NCBI GenBank assembly: GCA_020744225.1
Contig: JAGMWG010000003.1
Span: forward strand, 186,001-250,000
Direction of reading: 5' to 3'
DNA length: 64,000 bases
Origin: Paraphoma chrysanthemicola
Taxonomy: Eukaryota > Ascomycota > Dothideomycetes > Pleosporales > Phaeosphaeriaceae
Shown: positions 11,891 to 24,305 of the stretch, piece after piece
How positions within the stretch are numbered: the stretch's first letter is position 1
Layout of the letters: each line of letters opens with the position of its first letter
Program-made: the position numbers and the translations under genes
The notes under the pieces: generated by a model
Database searches by the model: none
Told to the model about the DNA's origin: nothing
What the model saw: the letters and a program-made list of their open reading frames with translations, nothing else

Positions 11891-12592
11891 CCTGTGTGTA
11901 TTGTGATATTACGAGGATAGCTTCAGGGAGGCAGGCGGGACATGTCTCGAAGTTGCGAAATTGGCGACACGATGTGTGAGGTGTAGGTCATGTCGACCGG
12001 CCGTTTAGTGAGATCGCATGGGTGAGATTTCTGGGAGAGCGCCGCTCCAGGGACGGGGTAGTTAGCCAAGCTTTCGTTTTGGCTGGACTTCGAGCTCAAT
12101 TCGTCTGGTTAGTGGTCGCCTAATCAACCGCGGTTCCTGAAGGATTGCCCGGCTCCCCTTTCCACGACATCGCATGGGCAACATGAACAGACAGTTAAAC
12201 GAATCTGCCACGAGAGCTGTACTGCTGATCTGGTGTTGAGCATGTACTTGATGCATTTAAGCAGTTGATGTTTGTTATGCGAAGTGACTTAGCACGGGGA
12301 GAAAGCGCGTCGGACTTAGAGCCAGCGCGTCGGCAAGTGGCGTCATCAGAATTCCAAAGTCCAATGGCCACACAACCACTCCTCTCTAAGGCTTGAGTCA
12401 CTAACAACGTTTGTCGCCTCGGTCAGAATGAGCAAAGGCTAGATCCTATTAGATACCGGCCTGTCCAACATCAGGGCACCCACTGTTGACTCACAGGAGC
12501 AATACTGCCCCACCTAGCATTGCCAGGCGTACAAGCCGAGCGGAAAGCGACTCTAAGTCGCATCGCAATACTGCCGAGGGCAATCGTTGAAC
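11891..12592. promoter_or_regulatory. Divergent promoter region
   Basis: This separates the PGAP4-like gene (minus) and the leucine-rich gene (plus), so it should contain both promoters. No coding frame of note was seen. Confidence 0.4.
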
Positions 12593-14350
12593 ATGCCCAA
12601 GAAACACGCTCCAGCCTATACGACCACGAAACCTAATTATGTCCATCCTTCGCTCCAGAGCTCGCGCGCCGCCGCACCCTCTACATCCTCGGAACCACAG
12701 ACGGTGAATCAGCGCATTGCACAACTTCGCCGCGAACAAGCTCCGCGAGCGACAATAGAGCAGCGAAATGAAATAAGTTCGTCAGTAAGCAGCCGTACCG
12801 TTCCGCCAGATTTACGGCGCATCTTGCACATACCGGAAGTTAATGCCCCAAAACCAAAGGCTGGAACCAGGTTGCGGACAAGAGGACTGGGTGGTGCGCG
12901 ACCACCACCTGGACCAGCTGCGCCGAGTAGCTGGCTACATACCAGCCGACATGCCCCAAAGTACACGCGCAATCTTCGATCGAAGCCTGGCGATCAAGCA
13001 GCGTTGAGATTTGGCCATCTAGCTATGGTTACTGAGGAAGACTTCAAGGTATGATACGTCGTCGACATCCTTGCCCCCACACTCTTTCATTCAGCGCTCA
13101 AGCTTAACGATGAATAACAGACTTCTTACTCTTGATAGCGCCTACCACCGCCTCGAAGCCTTCAACACCACTGCCTGCGAACATTTGCGGAGCACTGGAT
13201 CGAACTGTCCGAGTACGAGCAACACTATCTCCCTACAATACCCATCGTCCTGAGAGAAGCTCTATTGAGCTATCTGACAATATACGGAGGAGATGCGTGC
13301 TTAGATTTCAAGTCCTTAAAGATACTCTTCCAAAGTGATGGAGACAGTACATCAGACTGGGATGAAGTGCGGTTTCTCGACCTTACAGGACTCTTGAACG
13401 AGGACTTCACGATCAATGACCTGGGAAAGTGTCTCAAGAGAGTTCACCAGCATATCCCGGAAGACCTAGAAGCGCTCAGCATAAGCGATGCCAGCCTCAA
13501 GGGCAAGTCCAAAGCTCCAGTCCAAGTCGCAGACTCATGGGAGGAGGAAGCAGACGACCTCACACCCGAGCCAGTCCTCCCCGCCCAACTCACGACACCA
13601 CACTTCAGCAACCTAAGCCGGCTCTCCCTCGCGCACCCCGGGCAGTGGGCATCCTGGCCCGATCTGCTGAAGCTCTCTCCCTCCCTCAACAAAATCACCC
13701 ACCTCTCTCTTGCATACTGGCCACGGCCCTGCCTCACCCCAAACGCAACAACCACATCCATGGTGTCAAACTACACCCGCGTCGCCCTCGGCGGCACACC
13801 ATTCTACTCCGACCTGGACGACGACTGGCACGAAGCAAGTAACATCCTGCGCCGCTTCAGCGTAAACACATACTCGTTGCAATGGCTTGATCTCGAAGGC
13901 TGCCAATGGATTCGCGCATTGACATGGCAACCCGACACTCCCAACGACACCACAACTAATGCACCAATCCCACCCACAAGCAATTCAGATACAGATTCAT
14001 GGACCCTAACAACCGCCCTCCCAGGCCCCGACTTCAACGACTCATGGCGCCGCATCACATACCTCAACCTCTTCCAAGGCTGGATCCCTGCGGACAAGAA
14101 ATCGCTTCAAAACATGCCCGCGGGCGTCGTGCCCGTGCAATTAATGCGCTGGTTGCGCGAAAACGGGGACAGGGGGGATGTAGCGTGGAAATTGAACGCT
14201 CAGGAACGCGGACATATGGTTGCGGAGTGGGTGAATAGAGAGAAGATTGCGAGGGGTGTGGGTGCGGAGATTCAGGGTGCGAGACGGAGGGGGGAGGGGG
14301 TGTGGTGTAGGGTTGAGCATGGGTGGGGTGGAGAGGAGAAGGGGGGTTGA
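12593..14350 (+). CDS. Conserved fungal leucine-rich protein of unknown function (2 exons)
   Basis: Model: exons 12593-13048 and 13139-14350, 555 residues, with a phase-0 intron of 90 bases (donor GTATGA, branch CTTAACG, acceptor ATAG). An acceptor at 13120 is also in frame but would bring in a stop. The N-terminus MPKKHAPAY is basic and is followed by a disordered Pro/Ser-rich region. From about residue 150 there is a helical segment (SLQHHCLRTFAEHW) and then leucine-rich stretches (RFLDLTGLL, LSRLSLAHPGQW, ITHLSLAYWPR, LQWLDLEGC, ITYLNLFQGW) spaced like irregular LRRs. The C-terminus is Gly/Arg-rich and charged. No enzyme motif was seen. It may be a scaffold or binding protein, probably cytosolic or nuclear. 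Confidence 0.8.
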
Positions 14351-14854
14351 GTCGGGTGGGTTGAGGTGGGGATGGGGGATGGATCTCAGGGATATGATGA
14401 GAGGATGAAGTGAGAATAGCATATCTTTGTGTATCGAAAGCGTTTGAAGAGCGATTGTATCGCCATGGCACATAACCTGCTTGTGCGACTCAGTGACCCC
14501 CATGAATGCACCGCGTGACGAGGCCAAGGACTAGATTGGAAATAGGTACATGTGCAATGGTGAGATAGTGTCGGATTCAAGGGTGATGGATCATGTCTAC
14601 ACGACGTGCTGTCCTGTTGTTGCTAGTTCGAACCAAGTCAAGACTGTCACCCTATACAGCTAGCTATGTATATGCTTGTCATTCACTTTCCTAAATCGAT
14701 GCACGGGAGAAGATTTTATTGATCGTGGGTATCGTCGCTTACAAGAACGTTTGTGAAAAGAAATTACATGGAGACATGTTCGCAGATACAATGAGATAAG
14801 ACGAATATATCATGCTCGCCGAAACACAACAAAACGAGCCGATAATAGAGTGAA
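14351..14854. other. Convergent intergenic region
   Basis: This lies between the stop codons of the leucine-rich gene (plus) and the HET gene (minus). It should hold the two 3' untranslated regions. The first 50 bases are G-rich and continue the composition of the coding end. Confidence 0.4.
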
Positions 14855-17078
14855 CTAGATGAGAACGAATCTCTCCTGGTATGATCGAAAGCTCCCGGGT
14901 GCGTCGGTCAATGGCCAGTATTCTTCGATCATGATGCCAGAGCCCATGCGCTCCCAGAACGAGCCTTTTCGCCGGACGAGAAGCACAAAAAGTAAATCGC
15001 GTTGCTCGAACGGCGCCCTGATCTCTCTTTGCCTTGATGTGGAAGGATCCTCTTCATGATACATTCTGTCAAGATTGTACTGTAATGAATCGAGATCAGC
15101 ATCCCAAGGCTGAAGTTGGAACTGATAAAGCCGCACAAGGGTCCAGTCTTGTCCCATATGCTGTGTAGACTCCATACTCAGACTTGACATGAGCGCCTGG
15201 AGCTTGGTCTCTGAGTCTGGGAACACAGAGAGAACTCCACAGCATTGGGTGACGCCCGGGATTCCAAATATCAACCCTTCCATATATCTACGTGGGCTTT
15301 GGATGGAGAATTCAGTCCAGTAAGTGTGCTCAGCGTCGAAGGCGAGGATACTCAGTGGTCCATGCGAGGTGTTGGAGTCTACAGGATTAAGCTTGATGTG
15401 TATTTGCTGACGAGAAGATGCCACATAAGTCTCTGTGGAGGTCTTATCTTCAAGATCCCACGAATGCGACATTTTTTGTTTGTTGAATAATGTAATATCA
15501 ACGTTCCTTATTTTCGAGAGCACAGGCGCCGAAATGATCGACTGCCCAAGAGGTGAGATAATCGCAGGCCATGCGACCCAGGACCAGGTTGGGAATTCTT
15601 CTCGTCTTCCTCGCTCAATTTCGGGCTCGGAACTTGAAACATAAGATCCAACTTCAAACATCCACATCATGGACCATGCAAAAAAAGATGACATGTAACC
15701 ATGGAAAACTGGGCTTCCCCTGTGCCAACTTTCCAGTACTGAAGCTAGTCCAGCGAAGGCATTTTCTATATCAGATTGGAAACTGAGGTCTTTCTCGCTG
15801 TATTCTTCAACCATTGCGGTATAGGTCTCTAACATTTCAAAGTTACTCATCGTGCTATTTAGTTCCGGGTACAGCTTGATTCTGCCAGAACCGAACTGGG
15901 TGTTATGCGACCTCTCCATCGGTATGGACTCTGAGCGGCGTGAATGCGAACAGTGAAATACAATTTGTTGCGAGGAGACGAAGAGGATCCGTTTCGCAAA
16001 CAGTAGCTCCTGAAATGTCCATGCGCGGGACGCGTAGGTTGTGCCATCAAGTAGGCCTAACTTACTTGTTGGCAGGTACAAGGTCAGGAGGCTGCAATCC
16101 TGCTGTTTCGACATGGTTCTTCGTCGACGTGTATTTGGTCTGACTCCGGCGAGCGCTACGTTCGCATTGTTACCGCAAGTCGTGATAATTGTCAGCTCAG
16201 CTCTGGCGAAAATGGCATCCATGTTGACAATGTCGCTATACATCGTGGGAGAATCCTGTACAATACAGAGACAGTCCACCCAGAGATATTGCTCACCCAT
16301 CTCTCGTGTAAGCAGCATAGCATCGGACACAGTTGTCGGTAATGTAGCCGTGCCACCAAGTGCGCCATTTTGCTGAAAGATAGAGAAGTTCTGATTCGTT
16401 GTTTTGATTGTGACCGCTCTTCCCCAGACATAGCTTAGAGCAAAGTATCTGGATGCTGTTGTTTTCTTGACCAGACAATCGTGCAATACATCAACTAAGA
16501 TAATGTTGATAGGATTCGAGTATCGCTCTGGCAGGCTGCGTTGGCCGCACTGCGCGCCATGAACTTTCTCGCAACGCGCAAGCCAGGCTCTGGGACCTTG
16601 GAAATCTATTACTTCGGGAATATCAAGGGGTCGATGTTGATGGTGCGCATTGAAATGCTAAAAAGTGTTAGCGCTTACAGAAAGCACAGCAGAGCTGCGT
16701 ACGCACTACTTCGCCATGCAATCGGCCTTGAATTGAACGAATGCTTACGAAACTGCTGTCGCAATACCCCCATTTCAGAGACTTTCTTCGTATCCCGTTT
16801 GCTGCAGTTCGGCTATTGTTGAAGGGCAATGCATTCGCAATTAACTCACAGCAGGCACAGTGAGAAGCAATGTTGCCCTCTCGAAACCCCTTTGTAGTGG
16901 CAAGTTTGGAAGCACAATCAGAGCACAGCGGAATGTCGTGCTCAACCGGTGATTCCGACACATGGCGGGAACCCGAAGCTTCCGGACTGTGAGTCTCGGG
17001 TGATATTGAGAAGCTGGCCATTGAAGGACAATCTGTTTCCACATTGTCAAGCAACATACGTGTTGTCTCGTTAGCCAT
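14855..17078 (-). CDS. HET-domain (heterokaryon incompatibility) protein, 3 exons
   Basis: Model on the minus strand: exons 17078-16850, 16801-16707 and 16657-14855, giving 708 residues. The N-terminus has a Cys-pair motif (LCSDC) and a further CACC, as is common ahead of HET domains. Residues 128-146 contain the WLARCEKVHGAQC element. The HET core follows with ALSYVWG (181-187), WVDCLCI (234-240) and RAWTFQE (319-325), in the usual order and spacing. HET domains act in recognition of non-self and can trigger cell death after hyphal fusion; related folds bind or cut nucleotides, but catalysis cannot be judged here. The first intron is 48 bases, a multiple of three, so retention would add 16 residues without a stop. 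For the second intron an upstream donor (GTAAGC) is also in frame. Confidence 0.85.
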
Positions 17079-19539
17079 CGTTATCGTGGTTCGGTATCAA
17101 TGTCCGGCATTCGGTCCGATGTAGAGCGTGGTTGCGTAGTAGAGTGCGGCGACGTGATCCTCCAGACACCGTGGGCCTGCTAGAGATGAAGTGCTTTTGC
17201 AGTTGCACGAACAGCATAAGCCTGTGGTGGCGCAGTTTAGAACACAGCCTCATCCTTGCTCACAGCCGCTCACTACCAGTTGCTGTCAACTTCCACGCCT
17301 GAAGCGCACTCAAAAAACCATGACATCATCCAGTCTGCGATTCCCAGCGTTTCGAGACACGCACCAAGGCCTCCCAAACGTTCCCAAAATCCGGGGCAAA
17401 GGGGCGGCAATCCTGCCGCGCCGTTCCCGCCGCAGACCGGTGCCAGAGCGGTTCGAAACCTTGAAACTGAGGCTGAGACGCTGTTTGTCGACAAGACCTT
17501 GGTCATAAGAGTTGACGCGTAAGACTGTGGAGAAAGTAGACTAGACGTGCAATGCAAAAGAAAAAAGAGAGCTTGTCCCGCATGAACTGCGATGCTATTT
17601 TGCTTTCGGCAGTGTGGCAGGATGTTGCGGGTGCGGGAGGGAGTCCAAACTCGGACAATTCCTACCCGGCGACATTTCGCTTGGGCCACTGCGAATGCAA
17701 AGGATTATGTATCATCACGGGGATTTGACCTTGACATGTGTTGTGGAAGAAGATTTGAGAGTCTCCAGTGGAGGCTTTGGAGGGCGTTCATGCTTGCCAA
17801 TGCATCGACGTCTTCCAAGGCTCGGTGGGTTGAGGTTGAACCGGCGGACCGACTTCCACAGAAAACAAGCAGTACTTACCGCACGATAGACATCCCAAGA
17901 CCTGGTTACGTGTGACCATCCCTGGTATCGCAATATCGGCAGCCGAGCGATCAACGGCTATTTTGCCTTGTCGCATATTGCACCCGCCGATCTTGTGCTC
18001 TTCGCTGGGAAATACCGTAATTCAGCAGCTCGAGATTGGCGTTTGCTGTCAACTCGGTGTTTCTGGAGCGGCATATAGTGGCGGGGAGACTAGTCCATGA
18101 GTCTGTACGAAAGACTGCAGCTGTGATCATTTGATATGGTGATGGTGCACTCGCATGACTGGCTGCAGAGACCTAGCCTGAACAAGCAACTCTTGGGAGA
18201 GCCGTTGAGGCGTCGGCACGATAAGATGGAGCGGTCATGACGCAAGGACTGTTGAGGCCGGAGTGACCCAGGATGGAAGGCGTTCGTTCCTTCAGCAACG
18301 AAGCTTGACAGTACATGTCGACCCATGTCGGTGTCATCTTCCACCAGTCGGAACAGCAATGTGAGGGAAGTGCGTGGAGAGATAGTCGTGCATGAATCGT
18401 CAGAACCCCGCCTGAAAGCGTGTTGCTGTGGCCAGAGTAGCAAGCTTCAGCCGCTCGTACAGCTGCGGAGCATTCGTATATTTATTTGCAGCTGCGCAGC
18501 TGTGGGCCAACGAGAGTGCGGCGAGGTTCAGGTGTCGACAGGTGGTGCTAACATTAGCAGATTGCGACATGTCCGGGAACTAAGCCGCAAATAGAGGCAG
18601 GTGCTGTTTCAGCCTACCGATGCCGCGCGGCGGTCGTTGATGCGGTCTCGCCGCGAGGGTCCGAGGGATGTTCGCGGATGCATTTGCGGCTGCAACAAGA
18701 GCAGGTCCGACGAGATTGCAGAGTCGGAAAATTTCGACACTAGGCCAGGAGAAAGGAGCGCTGGAGCGAGTCAAAAAGGAGGCGCCAGCATGAGTGACAG
18801 CTGCTGGCTAGATCTGTGGCGCTGGAAGAACGTTCGGTTAAGTGGCCCCTGAAGCGCTAGCAGTACGCGTGGTGAATGCGTCGAATGCGCTCATGATTAG
18901 CTGAGCGAGCACCACAGCCCTGTCAGCACCGGCCTCTCCACCCTTCATCGCCGGCGTGTTCGATAGAGTGGACGATCTGCGGCGGCGGTGGTGAGGAGTG
19001 ACAGGTAGGCAGTAAGCTTTGCTCGGCGACACGTCTCCCTTCGGTAGGTGTCTGGCATAGCATAGCATGGCATCTCTTCGGTGGCAGGGCAGGCGCGGTG
19101 GAACATCAATGGAAAGAACGACCCAGCTGGCCCGCGCGCTACCAGGCCTAGCGCGATCTGCTGAAACTGCACCTTCCCTGTGAGTGAGAGATGCCTTCTA
19201 AAAGCTGCGTCGCCGCTGCCCTGCACAAAAGTGGCCAGCTCCCCTGCCCACCGTTCGTTTTCCTTCCTCCTTGTCCTTAGCGCATCGTACAGTACAACAG
19301 CTGTCCGGCAGCCTCGTTCAGCATTCATCTCCACCATTCCACTGCACTTCATCAAAACCGGTCTAGGCCAGCTTGACCAGGGTCCGAGATAAGACGCCGG
19401 CAAGGGTCGACTGCTGCGATATATTGTCTCTCCACGCCCACACAAGCATTGCACGACTGTGCTCTGTCTGCAGCCCCAATCCGCGTCCGCACTCCTCCCA
19501 ATTCCCTCACGCGCAGCCACCTGGCAAGCGCCTGCCGCC
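17079..19539. other. Long intergenic region, 2.5 kb, no supported gene
   Basis: Several overlapping frames of 60-285 codons exist on both strands, but none shows a domain, a signal peptide with matching body, or consistent splice sites. A strong-looking donor (GTAAGTACT, minus strand near 17875) has no clear partner exons. The last few hundred bases are pyrimidine-rich and look like the promoter and 5' leader of the OCH1-like gene. A short lineage-specific gene or a noncoding RNA could be hidden here. Confidence 0.4.
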
Positions 19540-20881
19540 ATGCTCACCTTTAAGAAGGCACTCGTGCTTTCGCTTGCTTGCCTCACGCTCTTCTTCCTCT
19601 TCAAATCACACCACCAAAGTACAGCACCCACGTTCCGCAATGCAAACGACCTGCCGCGGCCGACCGCCTGGAAGCTCGAATCGGAGAAGCAGGACGCAAA
19701 GAAGGATGCTGTGAAGGAGGACGCAAAGAATGCAGCCAAGACAGACAAGGCATTCAACACGCCTGATGTTGCCCCAAAGAAGCCGAAGACGCAGATCAGC
19801 ATGGACGTGCTGAAGCAGAAGCCGCTCCACGAGCAGCTCGAGTACCAATTCCCCTACGATGTCGACGCGAAGACTCCCGCATACATCTGGCAGACGTGGA
19901 AGTACACACCGGCACAGGGCGAGTTTGAGGAGATCTTCCGCGAGGCAGAAGCCAGCTGGACCATTCACCACCCGTCCTTTGTGCACGAGGTCATCACCGA
20001 CAACGTCGCGGTGCATCTGATCAGGCACTTGTACGCGTCGGTACCGCAAGTCCTCGAAGCCTACAATGCGCTACCTCTCCCCGTGCTCAAGGCCGACTTC
20101 TTCCGCTACCTGATCCTGCTTGCGAGGGGAGGAATCTACTCTGACATTGATACGTCTGCGCTGAAAAGCGCGATTGACTGGATCCCGCATGATGTGCCAG
20201 CCAACTCTTACGGCATGGTCGTTGGTATTGAGGCCGATCCCGACCGCCCAGACTGGGCGCAGTGGTACTCCCGCCGCATCCAGTTCTGCCAGTGGACAAT
20301 CCAGTCGAAGCCCGGCCACCCAGTTCTTGTAAACGTGGTTGCGAACATCACGCAGGAGACACTGCAGCGCAAGAAGTCTGGCACTCTGACCAAGGACCAC
20401 AAGAACATCATCGAGTTTACCGGGCCTGCTCTCTGGACCGACAGCATTTTTGCCTACTTCAACAATCCCGACTACTTCGATATGAGCACAAGCAAGGGCA
20501 ACATCACCTGGGAGAACTTCACTGGCATGAAGGCGCCCAAGAAGGTGGGCGATGTCATTGTTCTGCCAATCACGAGCTTCAGCCCAGGCATCAAGACCAT
20601 GGGTGCTGGCGAGGACGACGACCCAATGGCCTTTGTCAAACATCAATTCGAGGGTGAGTACATTCCTCCGCCCTAGCTTCGCTTCTTTTGCACTGTTCAC
20701 GTTTTCCCTGCATGTGCTTGTGGGACGCGTGCGACTCTCGTAGCACCGATGGCTTGGTACCGACGTGCCTGACGTCTCACCGCGCTACCTACACTTCGAG
20801 TCTACGTTGCCTCAATACTGACTAGTAACAGGAACCTGGAAGCCCGAATCTGAGCGACACATTGGCGAGATTTACGGCTGA
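19540..20881 (+). CDS. OCH1-type initiation-specific alpha-1,6-mannosyltransferase (GT32)
   Basis: Model: exons 19540-20653 and 20832-20881, 387 residues, with a phase-1 intron of 178 bases. The start lies in a good context (gccATGc). The protein is a type II Golgi protein: a signal anchor at about residues 5-22, then a charged Lys/Asp/Ala-rich stem to about residue 95. The GT32 catalytic domain follows with IPAYIWQTWK-like and ADFFRYLILLARGGIY segments and the DXD motif as DID (202-204). It transfers mannose from GDP-mannose to N-glycan cores or related acceptors. The second exon encodes only TWKPESERHIGEIYG-type C-terminal residues, which match the usual end of the family. Without splicing the frame would end after seven different residues. 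Whether it is the OCH1 or the HOC1 orthologue cannot be decided. Confidence 0.88.
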
Positions 20882-21656
20882 GCGGCGACTCCTCGATGCC
20901 ATGCACTCCCCGACTACACAACGCCTGTACATATCTTGCTCCTATGCGCGAGCCGCACGACGATGGAGGAGCTACAATAGAGGGAATGTTACCACGGACA
21001 CGATTAACGCGCACTACCCACACTGCGTGTGGCATGTGCAACGATGGGGTGCAGCGGGGGTGCGGCTGCCTATACGTCGCACGACCCGCGACGGCTGAGT
21101 CGCAATACTGCGTCTCTCCCCGCTGTTACACCCTCGGTCGTGTTATACGAGCAAGGGCAAAGAAGGATTCGGTTATGTGGAACAACAAAAGTCTGATTTG
21201 ATTGGCATGGCACTATTTCTACGGCACGTTTCTCCGCATAGGCTTCAAGCGCTGAAGCCTGAGACGAGGCGGCGGACACATTTCTGGTATATATATACAG
21301 GCAAGCTGGGCGTTCTTTTTTCTCTGCAGCATGCGCGGTGGGCATTTTCATAATCTCCTTTTGTAAGAATATAGATGCACGATCAAAAAGCGAGCGAACG
21401 AGCGTGCAACATACTGAGCTTTGGTGTTGGTATGATTGAATCGATCAGAGTCACTTCACGATGCGCATCATGCATGAGTATGAGATAGTGATGTTGATGT
21501 TCTTCATTGACTCGTGAGATAGATCTAAACCAATTCAAACCCGGGTATATGACTCCAAAAGAAAACCCCCATCGGCGTCCTGCGCCTATATGCAATCTCC
21601 CCAATTCCCAACCCCACTTCCTCAAGACCCACGACCATCTCGCGTATTATATACTC
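20882..21656. other. Convergent intergenic region, 0.8 kb
   Basis: This lies between the end of the OCH1-like gene (plus) and the end of the His/Gln-rich gene (minus). It contains a short alternating TATATATA stretch near 21288. No gene is supported. Confidence 0.4.
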
Positions 21657-22304
21657 TCACTCTCTCTTGCCAGCCAACGTCTTCACCAGCCCAATCAAAC
21701 TCCCTCCCAAAGTCGGCCTCTTCTCCAACTCGCGATCCTTCGCATATCTCTTCTCATACTCCCTTAACGTCTCATCGTCCAATCCCCACTCATTCCCATG
21801 TCCAGCCTCATGCTTATTCTCGCCGTCCGCCCACGCATGCGGATCGTGCGCATGGTGTGAATGATGGCTGTGATGGCTGTGATGACTTGGTCGGCGCGCG
21901 TACACGGGCGCTTGGTCGTACATTCCCGCTGCGTGATTGTGATGCTGTGTTTGCGGAATTGCGACGGGCGCGGAAGCGAATTGCGCGAATGGAGGGCGTT
22001 GAGTGTGTGAGGCGGAGGATGAGGAGCGGCGGTGTTGGGCGCCGGGGCCGGTGGGCATGGTGAGTTGTTGTTGGCCTGGGGAGGAGGAGTAGAATGGTTG
22101 TTGGTATTGCGCTGTGGGCGAAGTGGAGTACATTTGCTGTTGTTGGGGAGGCGGTGGGAAGTAGGCTTGTGGTTGGGAGGGGCCTGGTGGGCCTGGGGTT
22201 GTGGGGTATGGTGGTTGTGGGTGTTGTTGGTGTGGTTGGGGTGGGTATTGTTGGTATTGGGATGGGTGGATGTAGCCCGAATGGGATGAGCCGTAGGACG
22301 ACAT
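21657..22304 (-). CDS. Gln/Pro/His-rich hypothetical protein, 215 residues
   Basis: A single exon encodes 215 residues. The first 90 residues are low-complexity, rich in Gln, Pro, Tyr and Ser. The middle contains a run of SHH repeats ending in HAHDPHAW (forward bases about 21825-21890), which could bind metal ions such as Zn, Ni or Cu. The last 50 residues are different in character: charged and probably helical, with WGLDDETLREYEKRYAKDRE and then GGSLIGLVKTLAGKRE. That ordered tail is the part most likely to be conserved. There is no signal peptide or strong membrane segment. No function is known. Confidence 0.75.
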   Translation of the reverse strand: MSSYGSSHSGYIHPSQYQQYPPQPHQQHPQPPYPTTPGPPGPSQPQAYFPPPPQQQQMYSTSPTAQYQQPFYSSSPGQQQLTMPTGPGAQHRRSSSSASHTQRPPFAQFASAPVAIPQTQHHNHAAGMYDQAPVYARRPSHHSHHSHHSHHAHDPHAWADGENKHEAGHGNEWGLDDETLREYEKRYAKDRELEKRPTLGGSLIGLVKTLAGKRE

Positions 22305-24305
22305 GTTGGTGGTTTGGTGTGTTCGATTCTGCAGGAGAGGAAGAGATTTTACTCCTGGCGATAGACGCAGTGTTTTTGACTTTGGTTGTCGAAATCCCAG
22401 CCTTGCGCCGCTTGCCCTGATTTCAGAGATCGACGTTCCGTATGTCGTATGAGGCTGGTCAATATGCGGGAAGTCGTTGATAACTGTGCCGGAAGCGTAT
22501 ATCTGCAATGATGATCTGTATGTAGGTTCGTTTCAAATGCTTGCGCTGTGTGCGAGACAAGTTTCTCGATTCCGGTCACTTCATATAACCTTGCGCCATC
22601 TCTCACCGGCGCCGCATTCTGACCGACCCTCTTCAGACCACGAGGCCACTAAGCCTTGTCAGAGAGTCATCGCTCGGCACGCTCTATCCGTAAACATTTA
22701 TTACCAATCAGCATCGTACTTAGTTGTGCACCGGGCCGCCAAGCATGTCTTGGAGGCTGCCGCGATGCGCAATCGAAGGTTCGAAGATGACGGCGGAAAC
22801 CCGAGGGGCGACATGCACGAAGCCGCGATGATGTAACGGTCTTGGCGAAGAGGAGAACGGTGCGGTTCAGCGAGAGGTTGATAAGGTCTGGGTTCCTGAC
22901 GTTAGTGCGAACTGGTGGTGTGCGGTGCGTCGATGGGGTTGGTGGAGACGGCTGGTGCATTGCCGATCGTTGGCAGCAACGTTGGAAGTGTGATGTAAGC
23001 GAGCGCATCTGTGAAATCAGTTGTCCATCTTGTCTCGTCTTTCTTATCATGCTTACTTCCGTGGACAACTCAAGCATTTCTTTGTGATTAAGACTTTGCA
23101 AACTCATGACCGTGAGGCCAGTAATACAAGAATGGCCATGTCGTACCATCGCCTGATGCTTGGACGATCCGAGTAAACTTACCCGAACTTCAGATGCACG
23201 AGCAAGACTGGAAGCGGTTCAGGACTTGAACGCACGAGACTAAGACAAGCTCATCTCAAGACATGGCGTGAGCGTAAAGTAAGGAGAGCCGCGGGTGGTT
23301 CACGTGCGACAGCCCAAGCATCGTGAGGTCAACCTCCGCTCAAAACAAGAAATTGGAGGTGCTCAAGGAGATAAATGGCAGAGCAGTGAATAAGGCGTTC
23401 CATCACCCCACACGAAGAAGAGATCTTTAGTGGGTTGTCATAGACGAAAAGGGCAATAGCCGATATCAAGAAGCTAGCAGCTGAAGATGCAGATTACATT
23501 GCGCGACGAGAGGATGCTTGAAGTCATCAAGCGACTCCGATGTATGGAAGCCACACCAGCGCGCGAGGGGTTTTTGACATCGTTGAACAAGGGGCCATCG
23601 CAAGCCGACCAGGAAGCCAGTAGGCTTCAAGAAGAACGTGGAGAATAAAAGAGAATGATAAGTTGAATGGCCATAGCTCAAAAGGCTGCTTGGACGAGGT
23701 CTATCTCTCACCTCGACTCTGATGCTGAAGTTGTCGTATTCAGGAGCGCACTGCATCTACGAGCAACGATCTATCATGTAGAAAGAAGCACAAATCGACT
23801 TTCGTATGACCGTGCCGTATTTTTTGAAGTGGTAATGCCCCGCCACATCGCAACATTGCAAGTTCTGCACCGCCACGGCACCACAATAGGTTCACGTAGC
23901 CACCTTTGGACAAGCATGGCTGCCTAACTCTGTCAGACGGCAAGAGCAACCGGCAGCAGCTGACTCAACCCGGCGAATGGGGTCATCGCTGTGACGCGGG
24001 CTGGTACAAAAAGGCCTTAAGGGTACCAAGCATTGGCTGCTGCGTCATTCCCTTTTCTACGTTTTTGAACCCCACCGAGGGGCTGTGTCGGACATTCATC
24101 GCCCCTGCGCCTCAACCCACCGTACTCAGCCTTCCTGCGATCCTCGGCTACACCAGCCTTATGAGCATTGAAGAAGTACCACTCAGAACTGCGACTCGTT
24201 CTATATTTCAATCTACTCTACCTCTTTAATAGTCGCAAGCACGATACTTCCTTAAAACCCCCATCCGCAACCTCCGATTTCCCAGATAAGATCACAAAGG
24301 AAAGC
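22305..24305. promoter_or_regulatory. Long divergent region between two genes, 2.0 kb
   Basis: This separates the His/Gln-rich gene (minus) from the annexin gene (plus). The minus-strand frame at 22667-23149 (160 codons) has no recognisable domain and no splice support. The 150 bases before 24306 are C-rich and pyrimidine-rich, as expected for a fungal promoter and leader. Confidence 0.35.

Noticed and set aside
18945..19802. Minus-strand frame of 285 codons
   Set aside because: It overlaps the start of the OCH1-like gene, shows no domain and has an uneven composition.
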